In this document: in pieces, positions 16,038 to 22,889 of the stretch
Layout of the letters: each line of letters opens with the position of its first letter
How positions within the stretch are numbered: the stretch's first letter is position 1
Source of the DNA: JAUIEH01 sp964483375
Lineage (GTDB): Bacteria; Pseudomonadota; Alphaproteobacteria; Caulobacterales; Maricaulaceae
Reading direction: 5' to 3'
Length of the DNA stretch: 33,106 nt
Assembly (NCBI GenBank): GCA_964483375.1
Contig: CAZABJ010000029.1
Location: forward strand, 1-33,106
Made by a program: the position numbers and the translations under genes
Notes under the pieces: model-generated
Told to the model about the DNA's origin: nothing
The model's database searches: none
What the model saw: the letters and a program-made list of their open reading frames with translations, nothing else

Positions 16038-16179
16038 CGGCCCCTCCGCCGCACGCCTCATTCCGCGGCGCTGGACTTATAGGCCCTGCGCAACCGCGGC
16101 GCGACCAGTGCGTTTACGAACTCTTCACCAGCACGCGGCGACCCTGCAAGAGCCACAAACGAACTGAGGGGGCGCGATC

Positions 16180-16746
16180 ATGGTGCGCCAATCCTGGATC
16201 GTCATCGCGGCCGGCGCGATTTCGGCCGCCTTCGCAGCCGGCATTGTCGGCTCAGGCGCACAACACGCGGCGCGTGCGACGCCGTTACAGCAGACGCCGC
16301 CGACCGCGATCGTCGCGGACACCCCGTCCGGCCGACCGGTGCCGCGCTTTGTTTCTCTTCGCTTCAACGACGTCTACGGCCGGGCCGGACCCAGTTTCGA
16401 ACACCCCATCCTCTGGCGCTATCGGCGCGAGGGGCTGCCCATGCAAGTCATCGCCGAGACCGACGGCTGGCGCAAAGTCCGCGACCCCGATGGCGAGGAA
16501 GTCTGGGTGCACCGACGGCTCGTGCATGAGCGCCGGATGGTGATGGTCATCGGCGTGGGCGGGCGAGACGTCGCCTTGCGCGACGCCGCGGTGGATGACG
16601 CAGACGCTGTGGCGTTGGTCCAGCCAGGCGTGGTTTTCGCGCTGGACCAGTGCGAACCGGGATGGTGTCGGCTTGACGGCGCCGCCGTCAGCGGCTGGGC
16701 GCCGGCGGCCGCTTTGTGGGGCGTTACGGCTGAGGAAGCATTCTAG
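16180..16746 (+). CDS. Exported SH3-domain protein
   Basis: 188 residues. A signal peptide or membrane anchor (about 6-28, ending AAGIVGSGA) is followed by two bacterial SH3 domains: RFVSLRFNDVYGRAGPSFEHPILWRYRREGLPMQVIAETDGWRKVRDPDGEEVWVHRRLV (split here only by commas in function: the conserved R-GP, GLP, W-KV-D-DG and WVH core), and a second, looser one (RDVALRDAAVDDADAVALVQPG, then CEPGWCRLDGAAVSGWA). Such proteins are widespread in alphaproteobacteria and are thought to bind cell-wall peptides or partners. The ATG at 16180 follows GAGGGGGCG. It is divergent from the coiled-coil membrane gene and meets arsC tail to tail, three bases apart. Confidence 0.85.
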   Translation: MVRQSWIVIAAGAISAAFAAGIVGSGAQHAARATPLQQTPPTAIVADTPSGRPVPRFVSLRFNDVYGRAGPSFEHPILWRYRREGLPMQVIAETDGWRKVRDPDGEEVWVHRRLVHERRMVMVIGVGGRDVALRDAAVDDADAVALVQPGVVFALDQCEPGWCRLDGAAVSGWAPAAALWGVTAEEAF

Positions 16747-16749
16747 GAT

Positions 16750-17181
16750 CTAGCCGGCGTCGGCCTTTTGCAGGGTCGCCGCATAAGCGCGGATCTTATC
16801 GCCGATCAGATCGCGAGCGGTGCGGAACCGGGCGAGCATCTCCGCCTCAGGCAGCGGGGTCTTGCTCGCCGGGTCATCCACCGGCCAGTGCAGGCGTTCG
16901 GCCTTGCCGAGGAAAGCGGGACACACCTCTTCAGCGCATAGGGTGATGACGGTCTCCACGCCGGCCGGATCGATGTCGTCGACGAGCTTGGAATGCTGGT
17001 CGGCGATGTCCACGTCGACCTCCGCCATCACTTGGACGGCGAAGGGGTTCACCGTCGTGGGCTCGGACCCGGCGCTTTGGATCCGCACCCCCAGCGGCCC
17101 CAGCAGCGTTCGGCCCCACCCTTCCGCCATTTGGCTGCGGGCGGAGTTTGCGACGCACAAAAACAACACCGAACCAGTCAT
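16750..17181 (-). CDS. arsC: Thioredoxin-type arsenate reductase (LMW phosphatase fold)
   Basis: 143 residues; reduces arsenate to arsenite. The P-loop CxxxxxR is C9-V-A-N-S-A-R15, and the two relay cysteines are C82 and C87 in LCAEEVCPAFLG, matching C82/C89 of the plasmid pI258 enzyme with a shorter loop. HWPVDDPASK supplies the Asp-Pro motif. In pI258 ArsC the P-loop has a second Cys (C15), absent here (Ala14), but that residue is not one of the redox trio. The ATG at 17181 matches the family; the open frame running back to 17538 overlaps the aquaporin gene and is discarded. It is divergent from that gene, with 115 bases between starts. Confidence 0.88.
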   Translation of the reverse strand: MTGSVLFLCVANSARSQMAEGWGRTLLGPLGVRIQSAGSEPTTVNPFAVQVMAEVDVDIADQHSKLVDDIDPAGVETVITLCAEEVCPAFLGKAERLHWPVDDPASKTPLPEAEMLARFRTARDLIGDKIRAYAATLQKADAG

Positions 17182-17255
17182 CGGCGTCTCCTCGCCTTGT
17201 CGGACCCGCTGCTCCGCCGGTTTTCGGCTCGCGACGTCTGGCGCCGGGATGGCCG

Positions 17256-17271
17256 GCGGGTCATAACCCGC
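17256..17271. promoter_or_regulatory. Inverted repeat between divergent arsC and aquaporin genes
   Basis: 6-bp perfect arms GCGGGT (17256-17261) and ACCCGC (17266-17271) with a 4-base spacer, 25 bases before the aquaporin ATG. It is suitable for a shared operator of the divergent pair. It does not look like the usual ArsR box, and no arsR gene is in the window. Confidence 0.35.
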
Positions 17272-17296
17272 ACTCTGATATTTCAAGGAGCATCGT

Positions 17297-17962
17297 ATGG
17301 CAACGCTGTCCCGGCGATTGTTCGCCGAAGCTTTGGGCACGGCTTTTTTGTTAGCCGCCGTGGTCGGCTCGGGGATCATGGCGGAGAGCTTAGCCGGCGA
17401 CGGGGCGGTGGCGCTGCTCGCAAACACCATCGCCACCGGCGCGATGCTCGTCGTTTTGGTGACGATTTTCTTCGGCGTCTCGGGCGCGCATTTCAATCCA
17501 GCGGTGACCTTGGCCATGCGGCTGTCCGGCGACATCACGACCTGGGCCGCGCTCGGCTATGTGGCGGCGCAGCTCTTCGGCGGCGTCCTCGGGGTCTGGG
17601 CGGCGCATGCGATGTTCGATGAAGCGGTCTTGCAGGTCTCGATGAAGCCGCGCGAGGGCGCGAACCTGGTTTTCGCCGAGGGCGTGGCGACCTTTGGATT
17701 GGTGTTCGCCATTTATGGCGGGCGGCGGGGTCACCCCGCGGCGATGCCGTGGATCGTCGGGCTTTATATCACCTCGGCTTATTGGTTCACCGCCTCGACC
17801 AGCTTCGCCAATCCCGCCGTCACCGTCGCGCGCACATTAACCGACACCTATGCCGGGGTTCAGCCGGCGGACGCGGGGGGCTTAATCGCTGCGCAATTCA
17901 TCGGCGCTGCGCTCGCCTTCCTCGCTGCGCGGATCGCCTTTGGTCGGGAACGGGCGACGTAA
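17297..17962 (+). CDS. aqpS: Aquaglyceroporin-like channel, AqpS type
   Basis: 221 residues with six membrane spans and both aquaporin NPA boxes: FNPAVTLA (Asn67-Pro68-Ala69) and ANPAVTVART (Asn172-Pro173-Ala174) with Arg179 at the selectivity filter. It conducts water or small neutral solutes through the inner membrane. Its partner, a divergent arsenate reductase, suggests the AqpS role known from Sinorhizobium meliloti: arsenate enters by phosphate transport, ArsC reduces it and AqpS lets arsenite out. That role is inferred. The ATG at 17297 has AAGGAG at 17285-17290. There is no arsB/acr3 in the window, which strengthens the efflux idea. Confidence 0.85.
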   Translation: MATLSRRLFAEALGTAFLLAAVVGSGIMAESLAGDGAVALLANTIATGAMLVVLVTIFFGVSGAHFNPAVTLAMRLSGDITTWAALGYVAAQLFGGVLGVWAAHAMFDEAVLQVSMKPREGANLVFAEGVATFGLVFAIYGGRRGHPAAMPWIVGLYITSAYWFTASTSFANPAVTVARTLTDTYAGVQPADAGGLIAAQFIGAALAFLAARIAFGRERAT

Positions 17963-18039
17963 CGTCGCGCGGGATCCGCGTTCTCTCGCCACGGAACCGA
18001 GGCGGGCTAACTTTTTGCGCGGAAGCGATGTGGGAACTC

Positions 18040-18429
18040 ATGACCGAACAGGAAACTCATGCCGCGGCGAACCCTAAGCTGACGGTGTATTTTGACGGCT
18101 CTTGCCCGCTCTGCCGACGCGAGATTGACTTTTATCGCCGCCGCCGCGGCGCGGATCGCGTGGCTTGGACCGACGTCTCGACCGGCGCCAGCTGCGACCT
18201 CGCCTCAGACCTTACCTGTCAGCAAGCCATGGCGCGTTTCCATGTTCGCCTGCCAGACGGAACGCTGAGGGACGGCGGGGCGGCGTTCATCGCGCTTTGG
18301 CGCGTGTTGCCGAGTTTTCGCTGGCTGGGTCTCGCGCTCAGCCCCTCACCGTTGCAATGGCTCGCGAACCGCGCCTATGACGCGTTTCTCCGCGTTCGCC
18401 CTTCCCTACAAGCCGCCGCGCGCCGGTGA
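18040..18429 (+). CDS. DCC-family (DUF393) thiol-disulfide protein
   Basis: 129 residues. The N-terminal LTVYFDGSCPLCRREIDFYRRR (about 14-35) carries the CxxC of DCC proteins in the DxxCPxC motif that names them, with a thioredoxin-like layout after it (DVSTG, QAMARFHVRLPDGTLRDGGAAFIALWRVLP, then LANRAYDAFLRVR). Family members are predicted thiol-disulfide oxidoreductases; substrates unknown. The ATG at 18040 follows GGGA; an in-frame ATG at 18028 is an alternative. It lies 77 bases after the aquaporin gene on the same strand, and 36 bases before the convergent DUF3429 gene stop. Confidence 0.85.
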   Translation: MTEQETHAAANPKLTVYFDGSCPLCRREIDFYRRRRGADRVAWTDVSTGASCDLASDLTCQQAMARFHVRLPDGTLRDGGAAFIALWRVLPSFRWLGLALSPSPLQWLANRAYDAFLRVRPSLQAAARR

Positions 18430-18465
18430 GGTCGGGGGCAGGCGCTGGGCGCTTTGGGAGCGCGC

Positions 18466-18921
18466 TTACGACAAAGCCGCGGCCGCGCTCACAGCCGTCG
18501 CCGTCGCCGCAGCGGCGGACAGGGGCCAGCGGAGGGTGAAAAACCAGCCGGGCGCGAGGCCGCGGCGCACCGCCTGCGCGTCCGCCGCCAGTAAGGCGAC
18601 GAGCCCGCTGGCGGTCATCAAGGCTCCGATTGGAAGCGACACAAGCAAGGCCGCCCAACCCAGCAACTGCGGCAAGACCCCGATGGCGAGGCTCATCGCG
18701 AAGGCGCCCGGCGCCCGCTCCCGCGCCGCAATGGCGAGCCCCCAATGAACGCCCCCTAAAAACGACAGGATCGTCGCGCCATAGGCTAGCAACGCCTTGG
18801 CTGCGAACGCCGCCGGCTCGGCCGGCGCGGCCAGCGAAGCGGCCGCCAAACCTACGAATGGGATGAGGCCTGCATAGCCGAGCGCAAGAGCGACGCGCGG
18901 CGGCGATCCATCCGTGTCCAT
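18466..18921 (-). CDS. DUF3429 family membrane protein
   Basis: 151 residues with five hydrophobic segments. The characteristic start LGYAGLIPFVGLAAASL and YGATILSFLGGVHWGLAI identify DUF3429, whose function is not known. The later segments (MSLAIGVLPQLLGWAALLV, GALMTASGLVALLAAD) complete the pattern, with GLAPGWFFTLRWPLSAAAA at the end. The ATG at 18921 has AAGGAGGG upstream. Co-oriented with the sterol-desaturase-type gene 96 bases upstream. Confidence 0.82.
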   Translation of the reverse strand: MDTDGSPPRVALALGYAGLIPFVGLAAASLAAPAEPAAFAAKALLAYGATILSFLGGVHWGLAIAARERAPGAFAMSLAIGVLPQLLGWAALLVSLPIGALMTASGLVALLAADAQAVRRGLAPGWFFTLRWPLSAAAATATAVSAAAALS

Positions 18922-19017
18922 GCGCTTAGCCCTCCTTCAGCGCCGCAGACCCGCTGAGCTATCTCCCAGTTTGCACAGGCGACGCAATGGCGGCGCGCGG
19001 AGGGGGCCCGGCCTCGC

Positions 19018-19914
19018 TCAGGTGGAGGCGGGGCTAAGGTCTTCCGCCGGCCGGGTTTCCGCGCCGCCGGCTTCCTCAACCGGCGCGCCGGGACGCCCGA
19101 ACGCCGCGCGCCAGGCGGAACCGAGGCTCCGCGCCGACCAGACCTCGCCAAAGAGGCGTCCCCATTCGCGAAAGGCGATGACGAAGGGATTGTTGGAGGT
19201 CAGCGGGTCGGTGAGGCCGTAGCGCACGGGCTCTGCGTCACGCTCCGCGGCGAACGTGCCGAACAGTCGGTCGAAAACGATGAGCACGCCGCCGAAGTTC
19301 TTGTCCAGGTAAGCGGGGTTGGCGCCGTGGTGCACGCGATGGTGGGAGGGCGTGTTGAACACCCACTCAAGCGGCCCGAGTTTTCCCACCGCTTCGGTGT
19401 GTAGGAAAAACTGATAGCGCAGATTGATCACCAGCAAGGTCCCGACAAGAAGCGGGTGAAATCCAAGCAACACCAACGGAGCGAAGGGGACCCACGTGCC
19501 CGAGAGCCAACCGGTCCACCCCAGCCGGACGGAGGCCGGCAGCGTCATCTGGTTGGGCGAGTGGTGCACTGCGTGGGTGGCCCACATCCAGCGAATGGTG
19601 TGGCTCCAACGGTGCTGCCAGTAATAAGCGAACTCCACCAGAAAGAACCCGACAACCCAAACCCGCCAGTCGTCCAGCGGCCAGGCCAACGGCGTCAACG
19701 CCCAAAGTCCCAGCAGAACCGCCCCAACCAACACCCCGCCCAGCGCTGAGGACACCGCCTGGCCGACCGCCACGCCAACTGTCGCCGCAGTGGCGCCGAA
19801 GTCGTAACCGCGCCCGGAACGGGTGCGCCAAAGCATCTCCAAGCCGATGACAAGCAGAACCACGCCGAAAAACAGCGGCGAACGGTCTAAAAGCGTGCTG
19901 GCCTCTAAATTCAT
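19018..19914 (-). CDS. Sterol desaturase/fatty-acid hydroxylase superfamily protein
   Basis: 298 residues, integral membrane di-iron oxygenase. The histidine clusters that bind two irons are all present: HRWSH (His101, His105), HAVHHS (His114, 117, 118), LHTE (His172) and HHRVHHG (His191, 192, 195, 196). Flanking segments (about 15-30, 45-75, 85-100, 140-165) span the membrane. The substrate may be a lipid, carotenoid or hopanoid and cannot be decided. The ATG at 19914 is preceded by AAGGA. The last 40 residues are a Pro/Ala-rich tail of low conservation. Confidence 0.9.
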   Translation of the reverse strand: MNLEASTLLDRSPLFFGVVLLVIGLEMLWRTRSGRGYDFGATAATVGVAVGQAVSSALGGVLVGAVLLGLWALTPLAWPLDDWRVWVVGFFLVEFAYYWQHRWSHTIRWMWATHAVHHSPNQMTLPASVRLGWTGWLSGTWVPFAPLVLLGFHPLLVGTLLVINLRYQFFLHTEAVGKLGPLEWVFNTPSHHRVHHGANPAYLDKNFGGVLIVFDRLFGTFAAERDAEPVRYGLTDPLTSNNPFVIAFREWGRLFGEVWSARSLGSAWRAAFGRPGAPVEEAGGAETRPAEDLSPAST

Positions 19915-19930
19915 GGGTTGTGTCCTTCAA

Positions 19931-19974
19931 GAAAAGGACGCGCCGGCCGGCCGGGCGATGAGCCGACCGGCGCG
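19931..19974 (-). terminator. Rho-independent terminator after the repeat-protein gene
   Basis: Arms CGCGCCGGCCGG (19939-19950) and CCGACCGGCGCG (19963-19974) pair over 12 positions, one as a G-U pair in minus-strand RNA, with a 12-base loop. The minus-strand RNA then reads TCCTTTTC (19938-19931). It sits 6 bases past the stop at 19980, at the end of the EF-hand/repeat-protein transcript. Confidence 0.8.
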
Positions 19975-19979
19975 CAGGG

Positions 19980-20678
19980 TCAGTAGCTGGGGCAAGCTAC
20001 GACGAAGCCGTCAGGGTCAAAGCACGTCACGGTGCGGCTGCCGCCTTGGCCGCGCTCCCAGAAGCTGTCCACGATGCGCGAGCCTTGCTCTCCGATATAT
20101 TCCGCGTCGCGCGAGTAGTAGTCCTGGTTGTAATCCGTCCTGGCGTTGTATGAGCCGCTTTCCCCGTAAGCTTCGGTGTTGCGGCCGCCATAGAACGTGC
20201 CGTCAGGATTGTAGCGGAAGTCGGATTCGGTGCGGCCCCAGGCGCCGTTCGCGCCCTCAAAGCCGCCCTGGCCGTATCGGGAGAAACCGCCGTCTTCGGT
20301 TCCCTCGAACCGGCCGCGCCGGCAGGCCGCGCCTTGGTAACCCGCCGCGCAGCCGCCCGAACCGCCGAAGAAGTTCCCCTGCCCGTCGCCATTGACCCCG
20401 GCGCCGCGGGCGAAGCCGCCATTGGGGCCGTAACCGGAGCCCCAACGACCCGCCGCCCCGCCGCCTTGACCGTCGCCGCGGAACCCGCCGGCCCGGGCAT
20501 AGCCTCCGTCAGGACCGCGAGCGGCCCACCCGCGTCCGGCGGTCACCCCGCCATCGGCGTTTGTTCGTGCGCCCCGCCATCCGCCTGCGCCGCGCTGCGC
20601 TTCAGCCGGTTCCGGCGCGAGGGCGAACAGGGTTGCAGACGCGGCCGCCGCGGCGGCGAGCTTGACGAATAAGGTCAT
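19980..20678 (-). CDS. Secreted Gly-rich repeat protein, paralogue A (unrecognised family)
   Basis: 232 residues. A signal peptide (cleavage near AEA-Q) leads to about six weak repeats of 15-18 residues built around N/D-G-G-x(3)-G-R: e.g. NADGGVTAGRGW, GPDGGYARAGGF, GPNGGFARGAG. A Cys pair (GGCAAGYQGAACR) splits it from a Tyr/Asp-rich C-terminal half with YNPDGTFYGG-like turns and a final VTCFDPDGFVVACPSY. Turns of D/N-G type suggest a beta-solenoid-like secreted protein (inference). The ATG at 20678 is preferred to 20684 because GGGAG then sits 6 bases upstream; it gives the same length as its paralogue at 21277. It is probably co-transcribed with the EF-hand gene, 41 bases upstream. Confidence 0.8.
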   Translation of the reverse strand: MTLFVKLAAAAAASATLFALAPEPAEAQRGAGGWRGARTNADGGVTAGRGWAARGPDGGYARAGGFRGDGQGGGAAGRWGSGYGPNGGFARGAGVNGDGQGNFFGGSGGCAAGYQGAACRRGRFEGTEDGGFSRYGQGGFEGANGAWGRTESDFRYNPDGTFYGGRNTEAYGESGSYNARTDYNQDYYSRDAEYIGEQGSRIVDSFWERGQGGSRTVTCFDPDGFVVACPSY

Positions 20679-20719
20679 GGTCATCTCCCACGATGCAGAG
20701 TGATGGCGCGTAGGACCGC

Positions 20720-21139
20720 CTAAGGCGCGATCTGAGCGCGCGCGGCCTCTAGTTCCAACTGAGTGACGAGGTCATCTCCGTCGGCGTCCATGCGGTCGAA
20801 GCCAGGGGTGGGCGCGGACTGCGATTCCTCAAGGGTCACCGCGCCGTCTCCGTTCTGGTCCAACGAGCCGGCAAACTGGCCGCGCGCTTCTTCGAAGCGT
20901 GCGCGAGCCGGCCCGAGGCGCGGCGCGTCTTCGGCGCTGACGACGTTATCGCCATTGCGATCCAAGCGACCGAAAACTTGGGCGCGGGCGTCCAACACCT
21001 CGGTGCGGCTGATCGCGCCGTCATTGTTGCTGTCGGCTTCGAGCAGCCTTTCTGCAGCTTGGTCGGAGAGTTGCGCCGAAGCCGGGGCGATTGCGGCGAT
21101 CGAACCCGCCAGAGCGGCGGCGATGATGTGAATACGCAT
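20720..21139 (-). CDS. Periplasmic four-EF-hand protein
   Basis: 139 residues: a signal peptide (MRIHIIAAALAGSIAAIAPASA) and four EF-hand loops at 36-47 (DSNNDGAISRTE), 60-71 (DRNGDNVVSAED), 94-105 (DQNGDGAVTLEE) and 118-129 (DADGDDLVTQLE). Loops 1, 3 and 4 have the usual acidic pattern with a Glu at position 12; loop 2 ends in Asp. EF-hands bind Ca2+, so the protein likely acts as a calcium buffer or sensor in the periplasm. The ATG at 21139 follows AAAGGAA. It lies between two paralogous secreted repeat proteins, all on one strand, so they may be regulated or work together. Confidence 0.9.
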   Translation of the reverse strand: MRIHIIAAALAGSIAAIAPASAQLSDQAAERLLEADSNNDGAISRTEVLDARAQVFGRLDRNGDNVVSAEDAPRLGPARARFEEARGQFAGSLDQNGDGAVTLEESQSAPTPGFDRMDADGDDLVTQLELEAARAQIAP

Positions 21140-21172
21140 GACGTTCCTTTCTCAGTGTCTTTCTCAGGGTCT

Positions 21173-21225
21173 AAAAGAGGCGCGCCGATCGCCGGGGGGA
21201 CGCGAGCGGATGGCGATCGGCGCGC
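21173..21225 (-). terminator. Long perfect hairpin with T-tract downstream of paralogue B
   Basis: Perfect 14-base arms GCGCGCCGATCGCC (21180-21193) and GGCGATCGGCGCGC (21212-21225) around an 18-base loop. On the minus strand the stem is followed by CTCTTTTAG (the T4 corresponds to 21173-21176). This is the likely end of the paralogue-B transcript, and it makes readthrough into the EF-hand gene limited. Confidence 0.7.
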
Positions 21226-21226
21226 A

Positions 21227-21258
21227 TTCGCGAGGGACATATTGGACGCCCTCGCGAA
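21227..21258. repeat. Second perfect inverted repeat next to the terminator
   Basis: Perfect 10-base arms TTCGCGAGGG (21227-21236) and CCCTCGCGAA (21249-21258) with a 12-base loop, 18 bases after the paralogue-B stop on the minus strand and one base before the larger hairpin. There is no T-tract of its own. Could be a 3'-end stabilising stem-loop or a protein site. Confidence 0.6.
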
Positions 21259-21276
21259 AGGAGTGATGGAAGGCGC

Positions 21277-21975
21277 TTATTCAGGCGTCGGGCAAGGCAC
21301 CTCCTCTCCCCAGGCGTCGTAGCAGGTCACGATGCGCTCACCGCCTTCGCCAAGCCGCCATTCCTGGTCAACGACGACCGAGCCGTCCTCGCCCGCCGCC
21401 TCGGCGCTGCGGGAGTAGCTTTCATTGTCGAACTCGGTTTCAGCGGCGTAGGAGCCGCGCTCGCCTTCGGCCGCCGTTTCCCGCCGACCCCAGACATTGC
21501 CGTCCTCGTCGCGCGCGACTTCGCCGTAGGAGCGCCCCCAAGAGCCGTCGGCGCCTTCATAGCCGGCGCCGGACTCGCGGCTGAACGAGCCGTCCGCGCC
21601 GCGTTCGAACTGCGCCGCCCGGCAGGCTGCGCCTTCCGCGCCGGCCGCACAGCCGCCTGATCCGCCAATCACATTGCCTTCGCCGTCGGCCCGCGCGCCG
21701 CGACCGCGCGCAAACGCGCCGTTCTCACCCGCGCCTGCGCCGAACCGGCCGCCCGTGGCGGAGCCGTCTTCACCCGTGCGGAAACCGCCGCCGCGCGCGA
21801 AACCGCCGTTCTCGTCGCGCGCTCCGCCGACACGACCGGCGGTTACGCCGCCGTCCTCATTCGCCCGAGCGCCCGCCGCGCCGCCAGCGGCCTGGGCGAA
21901 GGCGATCTCCGGGGTTAAGGCCAAAAGCGCCGTCGCCGCCATGACCGGTCCGAACTTTCTCAGTGAAATCTTCAT
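21277..21975 (-). CDS. Secreted Gly-rich repeat protein, paralogue B (unrecognised family)
   Basis: 232 residues, a signal peptide (MKISLRKFGPVMAATALLALTPEIAFA) plus the same architecture as paralogue A: N/D-G-G repeats (NEDGGVTAGRVGG, DENGGFARGGGF, GEDGSATGGRFG, GENGAFARGRG, DGEGNVIGG), a Cys pair (GGCAAGAEGAACR) and the C-terminal VTCYDAWGEEVPCPTPE, with the second Cys pair. It is clearly more acidic than paralogue A (roughly 36 acidic and 20 basic residues). The two align along their whole length, so they are an old tandem duplication separated by the EF-hand gene. Divergent from a two-component system, whose binding sites may control it. Function unknown. Confidence 0.8.
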   Translation of the reverse strand: MKISLRKFGPVMAATALLALTPEIAFAQAAGGAAGARANEDGGVTAGRVGGARDENGGFARGGGFRTGEDGSATGGRFGAGAGENGAFARGRGARADGEGNVIGGSGGCAAGAEGAACRAAQFERGADGSFSRESGAGYEGADGSWGRSYGEVARDEDGNVWGRRETAAEGERGSYAAETEFDNESYSRSAEAAGEDGSVVVDQEWRLGEGGERIVTCYDAWGEEVPCPTPE

Positions 21976-22067
21976 GCTAAGCCACCCGATGCGTTTCAGG
22001 CCGCCGCTTGCGGCCCCTCGATGGACGCACCATGACGCGGCCCTGTTTCGGGCGAATAAGGCCTGCG

Positions 22068-22082
22068 TTTCAGAAGCTGAAA
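22068..22082. promoter_or_regulatory. TTTCAG inverted repeat plus distant direct copy
   Basis: TTTCAG (22068-22073) and CTGAAA (22077-22082) with a 3-base spacer. The first arm is part of TGCGTTTCAG (22064-22073), repeated exactly at 21990-21999. Both copies lie in the 182-base divergent region between paralogue B and the response regulator. A shared operator is possible. Confidence 0.35.
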
Positions 22083-22119
22083 TATGAGCGGGGTTAGGCG
22101 ATGCTTGCGTCGCGTTCCG

Positions 22120-22135
22120 GTTACGCTGGCGTTAC
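22120..22135 (+). promoter_or_regulatory. GTTAC direct repeats, candidate OmpR-type box
   Basis: GTTAC at 22120-22124 and again at 22131-22135, exactly 11 bases apart. OmpR/PhoB-family regulators bind head-to-tail half-sites at 11-base periodicity, and the site lies 23 bases upstream of the regulator's ATG at 22158. Autoregulation and control of paralogue B are inferred. Confidence 0.35.
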
Positions 22136-22157
22136 AAAGCGGAGCTAGAGTGTTCGG

Positions 22158-22886
22158 ATGACCGCGCAGCCCCTGATCGCCGTCGTGGAAGACGACGCGG
22201 AAATCCGCGACCTGCTGACGGCATACCTCGCCAAAGAGGGCTATGACGTGCGGGCGTGTCGAGACGGCCTCTCGCTGGACGCGCTCTTGGCTGACGTGCG
22301 GCCGGACTTGATCATTCTCGATGTCATGATGCCCGGCGAAGACGGGCTTTCCATCTGCCGCCGCTTGAGTGCGGAGAAGGTGGCGCCGATCATTATCTTG
22401 TCGGCGCGGGGCGACGATCTCGACCGCATCATCGGATTGGAGATCGGCGCGGACGATTACCTCGCCAAGCCGTTCAACCCGCGCGAGCTCGCCGCCCGCA
22501 TCAAAGCGGTGATGCGTCGCGGCGCCATGGAGCAAGAAGCGCCCCTGGTCGCGCAGTCGCCGCGCGAGGTGCTGGCTTTTGAGACTTGGCGGCTGGATGT
22601 GGACGGTCGGGTGCTGACCGACGCCGCCGGCGCGGTGGTCGATCTTTCGTCAGGCGAATTCGCCTTGCTCGCCGCTTTCGCACGGCGCCCCCGGCGCGTG
22701 TTGTCGCGCGAGCAGCTTTTGGACCTCACCCGCGGTCCCGACGCCGCGCTGGTGGACCGGGCCATCGACGTGCAGCTTTCTCGGCTCCGAAGAAAGCTGG
22801 GCGACGACCCGCGCGATCCCGCTCTGATCAAAACCATCCGCGGCGACGGCTATATGTTCGCCGCCGACGTTCGCCGCGAGCGCTGA
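22158..22886 (+). CDS. OmpR-family response regulator
   Basis: 242 residues. Receiver domain (1-120): acidic pair Asp12-Asp13, phosphoacceptor Asp55 (IILDVMMPGEDG), Lys104 (LAKPFNPRELAARI). A winged-helix effector domain fills 140-240: VDLSSGEFALLAAFARRPRRVLSREQLLDL, then VDRAIDVQLSRLRRKLGDDP and IKTIRGDGYMF. It binds DNA as a phosphorylated dimer. The start ATG at 22158 agrees with the family. The next gene is its cognate histidine kinase, three bases downstream. The divergent neighbour and possible targets are the secreted repeat proteins. Confidence 0.95.
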   Translation: MTAQPLIAVVEDDAEIRDLLTAYLAKEGYDVRACRDGLSLDALLADVRPDLIILDVMMPGEDGLSICRRLSAEKVAPIIILSARGDDLDRIIGLEIGADDYLAKPFNPRELAARIKAVMRRGAMEQEAPLVAQSPREVLAFETWRLDVDGRVLTDAAGAVVDLSSGEFALLAAFARRPRRVLSREQLLDLTRGPDAALVDRAIDVQLSRLRRKLGDDPRDPALIKTIRGDGYMFAADVRRER

Positions 22887-22889
22887 GTG

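Noticed and set aside
16062..16179. Possible extra gene or RNA between the divergent coiled-coil and SH3 genes
   Set aside because: 118 bases with no open frame with a ribosome site, no strong hairpin and no tRNA-like arms; probably only promoters.
17182..17538. Upstream extension of the arsC frame
   Set aside because: It overlaps the aquaporin gene, while the family's N-terminus (VLFLCVANSARS) begins two residues after the ATG at 17181.
19980..21975. RTX-type calcium-binding toxin repeats in the Gly-rich proteins
   Set aside because: The GGxGxDxUx nonapeptide is not present; the repeats are longer, irregular and follow a signal peptide instead of a type I secretion tail.
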